From positions 1 through 42,300 of the forward strand of contig JAAEKA010000034.1 of NCBI GenBank assembly GCA_014155705.1: a DNA stretch of 42,300 bases, given 5' to 3'. The translations under genes and the position numbers were made by a program. Below the pieces are notes generated by a model. The model was not told the DNA's origin. It saw only the letters and a program-made list of their open reading frames with translations, and made no database searches. Source of the DNA: Anaerolineae bacterium clx_CAG2 (GTDB lineage Bacteria > Chloroflexota > Anaerolineae > JAAEKA01). Shown here in pieces: positions 17,797 through 25,277 of this stretch (position 1 is its first letter; each line of letters starts with the position of its first letter).

Positions 17797-17889
17797 GGAT
17801 TTCTGCCACAGCAAGCCACCGACCATTTCGTATGTCACGCTATCAACGTGATCGGCGCCTCTGGTGTTCCGTCCCGCTGCCGGACGGGC

Positions 17890-19119
17890 CTAGCGGGCCT
17901 CAGCCTGGACCCATGCTCTGATCAGCCCGCGAAAATGGGCGATGAACTGCTCCTGCTCATGGGGTGGGAAGGTCAGAAGCACGTTATGGACCAGCATGTC
18001 GTCGAACTCCTGCGCCTGGGCTAATTCCCACGTCACAGCATCCAGGTGGCTGAGCTGTGTGGCGCGGAACTCCGCGAAGCGCTCGGTGTCGAAGTAGGCG
18101 TCGGCCAGCGCCTCGTAGGCGGCCAGCTTTTCGCTGTAGCTGCGCTCTGAGTCGGCGATGGCGAAGTAGTCGTGGGTGTTCATGTCGAGGCGCATGCGCC
18201 GGTCGGTGGCCAGGCAGAACAGGCTCCAGGCCAACAGCGACTTGATGGCCCAGGGGAAGTAGTAGTGCAGGCTGACGATGGCCACATCGGGGCAGGCGTT
18301 GGCGAAGTCGATGGGCTGCAGGACGCCGTCCTTGAGGATCGACTCGCACGAGTTGAATTCCCAGCGGAAGAAGGCGTTGATGGTCTTGACCACAGCCGTG
18401 GCTTCGCGCACGTGCTCGGCGCTGAGGAAGTCGCTGTCCACCTGATAGCGGTCGTGCATGGGGCGGAGGGGGTCATAGTGGAAGATGTTGACCTGCGGTC
18501 CGATGGCCAGGGCGCGTACGAAGATGTCGAAATTCTCCAGCCCTTGTTGCAGGTGCATCATGGTTTGGCCGGAGGCGTCGTAGGCCGCCATCAACTCCCA
18601 CGGGTCGCCCACGCGGCTGACCCCGCGCCAGCCGCCGCCGTCGAAAGGCTTCATGTAGAGCGGATAGCCGATCCGGTCAGCGATGCCAGGCAGGTCGAAC
18701 CAGTCGTGATAGCGGCTGGCTGTGCGGCGGAACTTGTCGGTGTCAGGGCCGATCTTGGTCGGGATCAGCCAGGTGTCAGGGATCGGCAGCCCCAGCCGGA
18801 TCATGGCGCAGTAGGCTGAGTGTTTCTCCATGCTCTGGAAGGTAAAGGGGTTGTTGATCAGATAGACGCCGTTGACCAGAGCGGCCTTTTTTAGCCACTC
18901 ACGGGGGTGAAAGTGCCAGTAGGCCAGGCGGTCGATCACCAGATCATAGGCCGTAGGCGCGGCCAGGTTGAACGGATGGATGCGTACCCGTTCGACCTCG
19001 GTCTGGAGCGCGCCGCCCCGGTAGGAAAGCTGCGGCGTTAGCCGGCGGTGCAGTTGCTCGAACGCTACCGGCCAGTCGTCTTCGTCGCTGAGCAGCAGGC
19101 CGATCTTTTTTGTGTTCAT
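17890..19119 (-). CDS. ATP-grasp-like protein, paralogue A
   Basis: A 409-residue protein closely similar along its whole length to the next gene upstream (19212-20444), so the two arose by tandem duplication. Motifs suggest an ATP-grasp fold: a Gly-rich loop YPLYMKPFDGGGWRGVSRV that would hold the phosphates, and FFRWEFNSCESILKDG, whose E-x-N pair would be the metal-binding element, followed by PIDFANACPD. ATP-grasp enzymes usually join a carboxylate to an amine or thiol through an acyl phosphate. The substrate is unknown. The conserved INNPFTFQSMEKHSAY block lies N-terminal to the Gly-rich loop, in the region that precedes the ATP-binding subdomain. A GTG or TTG start is not needed; an ATG at 19119 has an AGG upstream. 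It is the last gene of the esterase cluster. Confidence 0.75.
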   Translation of the reverse strand: MNTKKIGLLLSDEDDWPVAFEQLHRRLTPQLSYRGGALQTEVERVRIHPFNLAAPTAYDLVIDRLAYWHFHPREWLKKAALVNGVYLINNPFTFQSMEKHSAYCAMIRLGLPIPDTWLIPTKIGPDTDKFRRTASRYHDWFDLPGIADRIGYPLYMKPFDGGGWRGVSRVGDPWELMAAYDASGQTMMHLQQGLENFDIFVRALAIGPQVNIFHYDPLRPMHDRYQVDSDFLSAEHVREATAVVKTINAFFRWEFNSCESILKDGVLQPIDFANACPDVAIVSLHYYFPWAIKSLLAWSLFCLATDRRMRLDMNTHDYFAIADSERSYSEKLAAYEALADAYFDTERFAEFRATQLSHLDAVTWELAQAQEFDDMLVHNVLLTFPPHEQEQFIAHFRGLIRAWVQAEAR

Positions 19120-19140
19120 GAGGTGCCTGTCCTTGAGCGC

Positions 19141-19216
19141 GTAGCACGTAATGCGTAACCCGGAAAAAGCTTCCGCAATCCGGGATTTGGTTACGAGCTA
19201 CGGTTTACGGGTTACT
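19141..19216. repeat. CGTAATGCGTAAC-family intergenic inverted repeat, copy 2
   Basis: GTAGCACGTAATGCGTAACC (19141-19160) is followed by an imperfect inverted copy running to GGTTACGAGCTAC (19189-19201) and CGGTTTACGGGTTAC. The element lies between the two ATP-grasp paralogues, and the TAA of the upstream one (19212-19214) lies in its edge. Confidence 0.65.
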
Positions 19217-20444
19217 GGTTGTTTTCCACCCAATAGCGCATGATCCCGCGATAGTGCGCAAAGAACTGTTCATGCTCGTGCGGCGGGAACTTTTCGCGTA
19301 CGATGCCTTGCAGGATGGCGTCGAACTGCGGCGTCTGCACGAACTCCCACATGGCCTCATCCAGCCAGCTTAGCTCCGTGGCGCGGAACTCCAGGAAGCG
19401 CTCGCTGTCGAAGTAGCGGTCGGCCAGCGCCTCATAGGCGACCAGTTTCTCGTCATAGGAGCGCTCAGAGTCGGCGATGGCAAAATAGTCTGCCGTGTTC
19501 ATGTCCAACTTCATGCGCCGCTCGGTGGCCAGGCAGAAGCTGGTCCAGGCCAGCAGCGACTTGACTGCCCAAGGGAAGTTGACGTGCAGGCTGAACAGGT
19601 GCATGTCGGGGCAGGCGTTGGCGTAGTCGATAGGTTGCAGCAGTCCGTCTTTCAGGATCGCCTCGCACGAGTTGACCTCCCAGCGGAAGAAAGCATTGAT
19701 CACCTTAGTGATGCGGGTAATCTCCTGCATCTTTTCCGGGCTGAGGAAGTTTTGCTCGATCACGTAGCGGGCGTGAATCGGCTGGCTGGGGTCGTAGCGC
19801 ATGGGCTGCACCTGGGGACCGATGCCCAAGGCGCGCACGAAGACATCGAAACCCTCCAGCGCGGTCTGCAGGTGCATCATGGTCTGGCCGGAGGCGTCGT
19901 AGGCCCGCATCAACTCCCACTCGTTGTCGATGCGGCTTACCCCGCGCCAGCCGCCGCCGTCGAAGGGCTTCATGTAGAGCGGATAGCCGAACTCAGTGGC
20001 TGCAATGCCGGGCAGGTCAAACCAATCGTAGTAGCGGTTGGCTGTCTCCTGATAGCCCGGCCGGTCGGGGTAGGACTTGAGCGGCACCAGCCAGGTCTTG
20101 GGCACATGCAGTCCCAGCCGCATCATGGCGACGTAGGCCGAGTGCTTCTCCATGCTCTGGAAGGTGAAGGGGTTGTTGAGCAGGTAGACGCCGTTGAACA
20201 GGGCGGCCTTTTTCAGCCACTCGCGCGGGTTGAGCTGCCAGTGGCCCAGCCGATCAACCACCAGGTCGTAATGGCTCTCTGCGCGCAGGTCGAAGGGATG
20301 CACGCGCACGCGTTCTACGTCGATGTGCAGGGGTTGACCATTCACCGTGGCAACAGGGCCACGGCGTCGGAACATGGCCTCCAACGCACTGGGCCAGTCC
20401 TCTTCCTCTGCACCGATGAGCAAACCGAGCTTCTTGGTGGGCAT
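19212..20444 (-). CDS. ATP-grasp-like protein, paralogue B
   Basis: A 410-residue protein starting at an ATG 6 nt after GGAG. It carries the same motifs as paralogue A: LNNPFTFQSMEKHSAYVAM (89-107), GYPLYMKPFDGGGWRGVSRI (153-172), FFRWEVNSCEAILKDG (252-267, with Glu256 and Asn258 as probable Mg ligands) and PIDYANACPD (271-280). Most differences from A lie in the N-terminal 60 residues and around 120-140, which could alter the substrate. Retention of all motifs in both copies suggests two related but distinct ligation steps, or a heterodimer. The neighbours are two esterases and a membrane-anchored protein. No biosynthetic scaffold such as an NRPS is nearby. I infer ligase chemistry; the product is unknown. 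Confidence 0.75.
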   Translation of the reverse strand: MPTKKLGLLIGAEEEDWPSALEAMFRRRGPVATVNGQPLHIDVERVRVHPFDLRAESHYDLVVDRLGHWQLNPREWLKKAALFNGVYLLNNPFTFQSMEKHSAYVAMMRLGLHVPKTWLVPLKSYPDRPGYQETANRYYDWFDLPGIAATEFGYPLYMKPFDGGGWRGVSRIDNEWELMRAYDASGQTMMHLQTALEGFDVFVRALGIGPQVQPMRYDPSQPIHARYVIEQNFLSPEKMQEITRITKVINAFFRWEVNSCEAILKDGLLQPIDYANACPDMHLFSLHVNFPWAVKSLLAWTSFCLATERRMKLDMNTADYFAIADSERSYDEKLVAYEALADRYFDSERFLEFRATELSWLDEAMWEFVQTPQFDAILQGIVREKFPPHEHEQFFAHYRGIMRYWVENNQ

Positions 20445-20767
20445 ATCAGTCTCCGTACCGCATGAAATGATGATCTGATTTCTAACTGGTGTCTTCTAGA
20501 AACCGGGAGCGTAACTGCTCAGCCGGTCGGTCAGAAACCGGGTTTTTCTCGTGCGAGCATGGTTCATGTCTTCGCAAACGCCTTTCATGGCGCCATGACC
20601 TTGGTCTGCGAGACAAAAACCTGGTTTCTAATGCCATGCCTGAACAGTTACCCGGGAGTTTGTACTAGCCGGATCAGGCACGAAGCGCTCACGAAAACTC
20701 CCGGTTTCTGCGTGTACTCGGTTCAGGTCGGGTTGCCGCCTGCATTTGACGCCAACGCCCGGCGATG
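20445..20767. other. 323-bp intergenic region occupied by nested repeats
   Basis: No gene is seen. Most of it (20498-20709) is a nested inverted-repeat element. GCATTTGACGCCAACGCC (20742-20759) lies just past the stop of the esterase gene and matches 3193-3210 with one change. No clear promoter for the ATP-grasp gene was found. Confidence 0.6.
20498..20709. repeat. 212-bp nested inverted-repeat (MITE-like) element
   Basis: The outer ends AGAAACCGGGAG (20498-20509) and CTCCCGGTTTCT (20698-20709) are perfect 12-bp inverted repeats. Inside, AGAAACCGGGTTTTT (20533-20547) is inverted imperfectly at 20611-20629, and GTAACTGCTCA (20511-20521) pairs with TGAACAGTTAC (20641-20651). No transposase frame is present. 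Related AGAAACCGGATTTCT units form the palindrome at 28674-28716. Confidence 0.7.
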
Positions 20768-21508
20768 TTACCCCAGCGCCTTGCTCAGATAATGCGCCAA
20801 CTGCCGCCGCCACCAGTACCAGTGGTGCTCCACGTCGTGACCCCACAGGTCGCGCTCATGGCTGATGCCTTTGGCGGCCAATATGTTGGCCAGGCGATGA
20901 GTCTCCGCCAGGCATTTGTCTTCCCAGGCGCCCTGGCCGCACACGAGCGCCAGGTGGGTGTGGCCGCGCACCGTTTCCAGCGCGTCGCCATGCAGGTGCT
21001 GGCAATAGGCTACCGGGTTGTTGAAATAGACATGGAGCGATGAACTGGGACCGACCACGGCTTCCAGATCATAGCGGCCGCTCATGCACAGCGCATAGTT
21101 GAAGATCTGGGGGAACTTGAGCGCAAAGTTGGCCGCGTGGTACGCTCCCAGACTGCAGCCGGCAACCGCGATGCCGCCCTCGGACAAGTCACACTCCCGA
21201 CGGATCAGGGGCGCGACCTGGTTGAGAATGCAATCCTCGTAGTCCCGATGACGGCGGGCGCGAGCGTCGATATCGACGCCATGGTTAAGCCACGCCTCCT
21301 GGTCGATGCCGTCCACGCAGAACAGCCGTACCTTGCCCGCATCCAGCCAATGACGGGCGGCCTCGACCATGCCCTGGTTTTCCCAGTCGTAAAAGCGCCC
21401 TCCAGCCGACGGAAAGGCCAGCAGCGGCGGGCCATGATGGCCAAAAAGAAGCAGCTCCATGCTGCGTCCCAGGGCAGGGCTGTCAAGAGTCTCGTAGCGG
21501 CGTAGCAT
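20768..21508 (-). CDS. Alpha/beta-hydrolase esterase (PF00756-like)
   Basis: From the ATG at 21508 the protein has 246 residues, normal for the family, and begins like relatives (RRYETLDSPALGRSMELLLFG). The nucleophile is in AGCSLGAYHA (Ser119) and the catalytic histidine is probably in LWGHDVEHHWYWW (His224). The acid is probably in the GAWED region (Asp197). A longer frame from TTG 21598 overlaps a promoter candidate and is rejected. No signal peptide is seen, so it should act in the cytoplasm. It sits between an enterochelin-esterase-like gene and two ATP-grasp genes. It may trim or release an ester or amide made by them, but the substrate cannot be read. Confidence 0.85.
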   Translation of the reverse strand: MLRRYETLDSPALGRSMELLLFGHHGPPLLAFPSAGGRFYDWENQGMVEAARHWLDAGKVRLFCVDGIDQEAWLNHGVDIDARARRHRDYEDCILNQVAPLIRRECDLSEGGIAVAGCSLGAYHAANFALKFPQIFNYALCMSGRYDLEAVVGPSSSLHVYFNNPVAYCQHLHGDALETVRGHTHLALVCGQGAWEDKCLAETHRLANILAAKGISHERDLWGHDVEHHWYWWRRQLAHYLSKALG

Positions 21509-21570
21509 AAGGGGTGGCAGGCGTTTCAACAAGCGATTTAGGCGGGCGGCTAACAGCCGGACTTTCTTGG

Positions 21571-21598
21571 ATTGTATCCAGAAGCGCGGCGGGGGCAA
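21571..21598 (-). promoter_or_regulatory. promoter candidate for the small esterase gene
   Basis: The minus strand reads TTGCCC (21593-21598), a 16-bp spacer and TACAAT (21571-21576). The expected start near 21564 leaves about 56 nt to the ATG at 21508. Confidence 0.4.
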
Positions 21599-21649
21599 GT
21601 TCGGCGGCGCGCGCCCGTGTCGCCGGCATGAGGCTGGACCTCAAGCCGG

Positions 21650-22861
21650 TCACCCTGAGGCTTGGCGAGGGGTCTCGGCATAGCCGGTCGGGAACAAGAA
21701 CTGCAACACCAGCGGCAAGCGCGCCGCCCATGCACCCTCGCTGTGGGTCGCCCCCTCGGCCACGTAGTATTGAAAGTCTATGCCTTCCTGATAGCCGGCC
21801 TCCAGCAGCGCGTCACGAGCCAGGGCCGTCTCATGCTGGCCGTCGTCGCCCCGACCGGGCGAGCTCAGCGTACCGCTGTCCAGCCACAGGCGGATGTCGC
21901 GCCGCGGCCCCGTGCGCATGCGTTCGATCGCCTCCAGTGCGCCGTTGTGTGCGCGCGTGGCCCAAAACGAGGTAGACAGCGCGGCGTGATGGCGGGCGAA
22001 ATCGCTGTGCTGCCAGGCAATGTAGATCGAGAACAGGCCGCCCAGCGACGAGCCGCAGGTGGCCGTGTGCTCGCGGCCCGACAACACACGATAACGTTCT
22101 GCCACGAAAGGCGCCACCTCGTCGCGGTAATAGGCCAGCGTTGCGGCCGCGCGTCCTGGCACAGGGCGCAGCGGTCGCTGTCTTTGCGGCGGCTGCTCGT
22201 CGCCGTGGTCCACCGCCACTGTGGGACGCCGCGGCGGCGGCAAATGGCGCGCGTATGGGGGCAAGTACTCCAGGATGCGCTGTTCCTGTCCGTTGCTCAC
22301 CCCCACCAGCAGGCATTCCTGCATCAGGCCCTGACGGATCAGCAGACTGGCGGCCAGATCGGCCTGCCACGCGCCGGCGTAGCTGTCATCCACGAACGCG
22401 TCGAAGCAGTTCTGGCCGTCGTGCATGTAGAGCACCGGGTAGCGCCGGTCGCTATGTTCGTCGTAGCCGCGCGGCAGATAAATGTACAGCGGCCGTGTAC
22501 CCAGGCTGCCGTGGAATTCCTCGATCTTGACCACACAGGGCGGCGACACCAGCGGCGCAGGCTGGTAACTGAAGAGTTGGCCGTCCTGCATCCACAGGCT
22601 GTGCAGCGTGGTGGTGTAGCAGGGCGCAAACTCCGGGTGTAGCAGGCGGCCATTCCCGAGGTTGATGCGGAATTGCCATTCCCCTGCTGGCAGCAGCCCG
22701 CTCAGGTCGGCCAGCCACAGGCTCTCGTCGCTGCGCCGGCCACTGCCGCTCCGAACCAGGGCTACATTGCGCTGGACTGTGTCGCCATTCCAAAGTTCGA
22801 CGGTTGGGTCTAGCCCATGACCCAGGTAGTAGAAATGATGGGGCAGCAGGGGTGGGTGCAT
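21650..22861 (-). CDS. Enterochelin-esterase-like alpha/beta hydrolase with N-terminal beta domain
   Basis: A 403-residue protein. Residues 1-110 (VELWNGDTVQRNVALVR ... LLPAGEWQFRINLGNG) resemble the early-set/CBM48-like domain that precedes the hydrolase in Fes-type esterases. The hydrolase has YPVLYMHDGQNCFD, the nucleophile in TCGSSLGGLFS (Ser272), an acid in WLDSG (Asp328) and histidine in EGATHSEGAWAARLP (His373), so the triad appears complete. A Pro/Arg/Gln-rich insert lies at about 207-240. No signal peptide is visible. It begins 4 bp after the stop of the membrane-anchored protein gene, which indicates one transcript. It may be a siderophore-type or other ester hydrolase; no siderophore synthesis genes are nearby. 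Confidence 0.87.
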   Translation of the reverse strand: MHPPLLPHHFYYLGHGLDPTVELWNGDTVQRNVALVRSGSGRRSDESLWLADLSGLLPAGEWQFRINLGNGRLLHPEFAPCYTTTLHSLWMQDGQLFSYQPAPLVSPPCVVKIEEFHGSLGTRPLYIYLPRGYDEHSDRRYPVLYMHDGQNCFDAFVDDSYAGAWQADLAASLLIRQGLMQECLLVGVSNGQEQRILEYLPPYARHLPPPRRPTVAVDHGDEQPPQRQRPLRPVPGRAAATLAYYRDEVAPFVAERYRVLSGREHTATCGSSLGGLFSIYIAWQHSDFARHHAALSTSFWATRAHNGALEAIERMRTGPRRDIRLWLDSGTLSSPGRGDDGQHETALARDALLEAGYQEGIDFQYYVAEGATHSEGAWAARLPLVLQFLFPTGYAETPRQASG

Positions 22862-22864
22862 CGT

Positions 22865-24112
22865 TTAGCCGGTCAACGTCCCAGGCGCAGGGGCATGTTT
22901 TTGGGTCAACCAGGTCAGCCACATCATTTCAAAGGTCTGGCCGTCGATCTGGAAGGCCTGGCGGGTCATGTTGTCGAAGGAGCCGGAAGCGTGTTCCAGC
23001 AGCAGGCCGATGGCGTCGCTGCCCCAGGCGCTTTGAACGAAGGCCAGGACGCTGACCATGCTGCCCCAAAACAGCCGGTCGTCGCTGTTGCCATGCACCA
23101 CGGCGTCCCAGGCTCGATCCAGCGGCGGCAGCGACTCAGCCTGCAGCATGCTGGCCAGGGCGTCGTCTATCGGAGCAGGCCCGCCGGTCAGCTCAACCGC
23201 GGCCCAGTCGCCAATCACCGCCAGCAGAGTCGGAGAGGCGCCCGGGGCTTTCGACAGCGCCAGTTGCGCAGCGACCTGGCGGATCAACTGCTGACTGAAA
23301 GCTGATCCCGGCTGTCCGTCCAGTCGCCAGCCGGTCAGGCTGGGGGAGGCCACGGTCACTGCGCCGGGCGTCATGGGTGGATCGTCGGCCTGGGCGTCGT
23401 AGAGCAGACGCAGGTCTAGCGGCCGGCCGCCAGTGCAGCGCAGCTCGCCGCACAGGGCTACGTAGGCGCCCTCGGCCAGGTTGACCAGGCTGGCCATGAA
23501 GCGTTGATCGCGCTCGCGGTAAAAGAGGCGGAAGTGAGGCGTCGTCATCTGCTGTTCGTCGCCGAAGGAAGTGGACGCGGGCGGGGCCAGCCGCCATTGG
23601 CCGTCAGCCAGCCGAAAGAAGACCAGCCGGCGCAACGTGTCCATGTCGTCGCCGCTCACAATCACCTCAGCCTCAGCCAGGTCGCCCTGCAAGCGTACCT
23701 GCTCGATGTTCCATTGGCCGGAAGGCGTTGCTTTGGCGCTGCGCAGCCCGGCCACCAGCCGGGCCTTCCACACCGGGTCCGCGCCGTCCAGCATCTCGGC
23801 GTAGCGCTGCACATCGCCTGCGACCTGAGCCTCCAGCAGCCGCGCGGCCGCGGCCGTCACATCCTGTTGAGCCAGTTGGCTGCCCTGGTTGGCCCGCCAC
23901 AGCAGCAGCGCGCCCAGAGCGAGCAGGCCCAGCAGGATACCAATCACGACCCCCAGCAGGAGCAACTGCACGCGCGACGGCCCGGAGTCGTCACGCACCC
24001 GCTGGGCAATGGCGCTGGGGCGGGGCGCCGCCACTGGCAGCAGGGCCGCTTCATGCTCCCACACCACACCGTCCTGCTCGTCTCCTTCGTGCCAGTTCAG
24101 TTCCACAGTCAT
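22865..24112 (-). CDS. Membrane-anchored protein of unknown function (possible degenerate peptidase-MA-like domain)
   Basis: A 415-residue protein with a cytoplasmic N-terminus, one membrane helix (about 49-71, LLLLGVVIGILLGLLALGALLLW) and a large outer domain. Residues about 80-180 look like an NTF2-like or lumazine-type fold (AAARLLEAQVAGDVQRYAEMLDG ... FFRLADGQWRLAPP). Residues about 190-410 resemble the gluzincin-like peptidase-MA domain (TPHFRLFYRERDQRFM, a C-terminal MTRQAFQIDGQTFEMMWLTWL), but no HExxH metal motif is present, so no protease activity is expected. It is translationally close to the enterochelin-esterase-like gene (3-bp gap). I do not recognise a named family. Confidence 0.7.
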   Translation of the reverse strand: MTVELNWHEGDEQDGVVWEHEAALLPVAAPRPSAIAQRVRDDSGPSRVQLLLLGVVIGILLGLLALGALLLWRANQGSQLAQQDVTAAAARLLEAQVAGDVQRYAEMLDGADPVWKARLVAGLRSAKATPSGQWNIEQVRLQGDLAEAEVIVSGDDMDTLRRLVFFRLADGQWRLAPPASTSFGDEQQMTTPHFRLFYRERDQRFMASLVNLAEGAYVALCGELRCTGGRPLDLRLLYDAQADDPPMTPGAVTVASPSLTGWRLDGQPGSAFSQQLIRQVAAQLALSKAPGASPTLLAVIGDWAAVELTGGPAPIDDALASMLQAESLPPLDRAWDAVVHGNSDDRLFWGSMVSVLAFVQSAWGSDAIGLLLEHASGSFDNMTRQAFQIDGQTFEMMWLTWLTQKHAPAPGTLTG

Positions 24113-24326
24113 ACGTTCTTACCCGTCCTTGGTCTCATGGCAGTCGTCACACAAACGGCGCCTCCAGTGTCATGCTTTCCAGGGCATCGCCGCCCGGCTC
24201 TGGCAGCTAACTTGCGCTTGACCCGGCGCCCACTCTGGAGTGCTACGCCCAGGACGCCTGGCGATCTTTCAATGTTCGTTGATTCTGACCACTCCAAGTC
24301 CTTGCTCTTTTCGTCTCGAAACGCCG

Positions 24327-25124
24327 TCAATGCGCATTTTGCTCGCGCAAGCTCACGTCGCTGGCCCGCACCACGGCGCTGCCGCCGCCATCCAGGTCGA
24401 TGCGCAGCGCGCCGTCGCGCAGGACCGCGCGGGCCACACCGTGCAGCATGCTGCCGTCAGCGGCGCGAGCGCTGACAGAGCGGCCCAGTGTGTGCAGCCG
24501 CGCCGTCCAGGCTGGCACGGGGCTGTGTCCGGCTCGCAAGGCCAGATAATGGCGCTCGGTGCGCTCCAGCAGTGTGGCCAGCAGCTCGGCCGGGTCGACT
24601 GGCCTGCCTGTAGCGGTCTGCAAACTAACGGCGATATCTGCCAGTTCGGGCTGAGCGCTGAAGTCGATGGCTACATTGAGCCCAATGCCAGCAATCATGT
24701 AGTCCAACCGGCTGCCGGTAAAGGCGCCCTCGGCAAGCACGCCGGCCAGCTTGCGCCCCTGGTATTGCAGATCGTTGGGCCACTTGATGTCTACGGCCAG
24801 ACCGCAGACCTGTTCGATAGCCTCGGCCGCGCCCAAAGCCAGGGTCATGGTCACCCACGGCGTGAACTCGTTGTTCAGGTCGGGGCGCAACAGCAGGGAC
24901 AGGTAGAGCCCGCCGGCCGGCGGCGACCACCAACTGCGACCGGCCCGGCCCTTGCCTGCGGTCTGCTGGCCGGCCACCACCGCCAGCCCTTCAGCCGCGC
25001 CGGACCGGGCGGCCTCGCTCGCCACCTTCTGCGTCGACTCGACGCTGTCCAGATAGACCAGCGGCCGGCCCAACACCGAAGTTCGCATCCGCGCCTCAAT
25101 GGACGCCTGATCGAGGGAGAACAT
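24327..25124 (-). CDS. birA: Biotin--[acetyl-CoA-carboxylase] ligase (monofunctional)
   Basis: BirA activates biotin with ATP and attaches it to carboxylase carrier proteins. From the ATG at 25124 the protein has 265 residues. Motifs are DSVESTQ (26-32), the biotinyl-AMP loop GQQTAGKGRAGRSW (52-65), KWPNDLQYQGRKLAGVL (114-130) and IAGIGLNV. There is no N-terminal helix-turn-helix, so it should not repress transcription as in E. coli. The longer frame from 25160 starts inside the -35 box and is rejected. The promoter at 25132-25160 puts transcription start on the A of the ATG. The next gene downstream on this strand is 214 bp away. Confidence 0.93.
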   Translation of the reverse strand: MFSLDQASIEARMRTSVLGRPLVYLDSVESTQKVASEAARSGAAEGLAVVAGQQTAGKGRAGRSWWSPPAGGLYLSLLLRPDLNNEFTPWVTMTLALGAAEAIEQVCGLAVDIKWPNDLQYQGRKLAGVLAEGAFTGSRLDYMIAGIGLNVAIDFSAQPELADIAVSLQTATGRPVDPAELLATLLERTERHYLALRAGHSPVPAWTARLHTLGRSVSARAADGSMLHGVARAVLRDGALRIDLDGGGSAVVRASDVSLREQNAH

Positions 25125-25131
25125 GGCGGGT

Positions 25132-25160
25132 ATAGTACATGCACCTGGGGTCGATGTCAA
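25132..25160 (-). promoter_or_regulatory. birA promoter, predicted leaderless
   Basis: The minus strand has a perfect TTGACA (25155-25160), a 17-bp spacer and TACTAT (25132-25137). Seven bases (25125-25131) separate the -10 box from the ATG, so the mRNA should begin at or next to the start codon. No Shine-Dalgarno sequence is present. Confidence 0.75.
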
Positions 25161-25277
25161 GGGAACGGGGGAGAGAAGTTGCTCGGCGGCTGGCGCAGTA
25201 CATCGATCTATGATAGTATTGGGAAGCGAATAGCCTTTGAGTTGGGTTCCAGTTGGCGCTATGCCAGGAGGAGTCTT

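Noticed and set aside
19584..20465. 293-codon plus-strand frame opposite ATP-grasp paralogue B
   Set aside because: The same kind of shadow frame (18172-18819) appears opposite paralogue A because the two genes are duplicates.
22865..24112. Active metallopeptidase
   Set aside because: The outer domain looks peptidase-MA-like but lacks an HExxH motif.
24240..25277. Upstream extension of the cytochrome frame
   Set aside because: It runs antisense through birA. The signal peptide and AGGAGGAG site fix the start at 25278.
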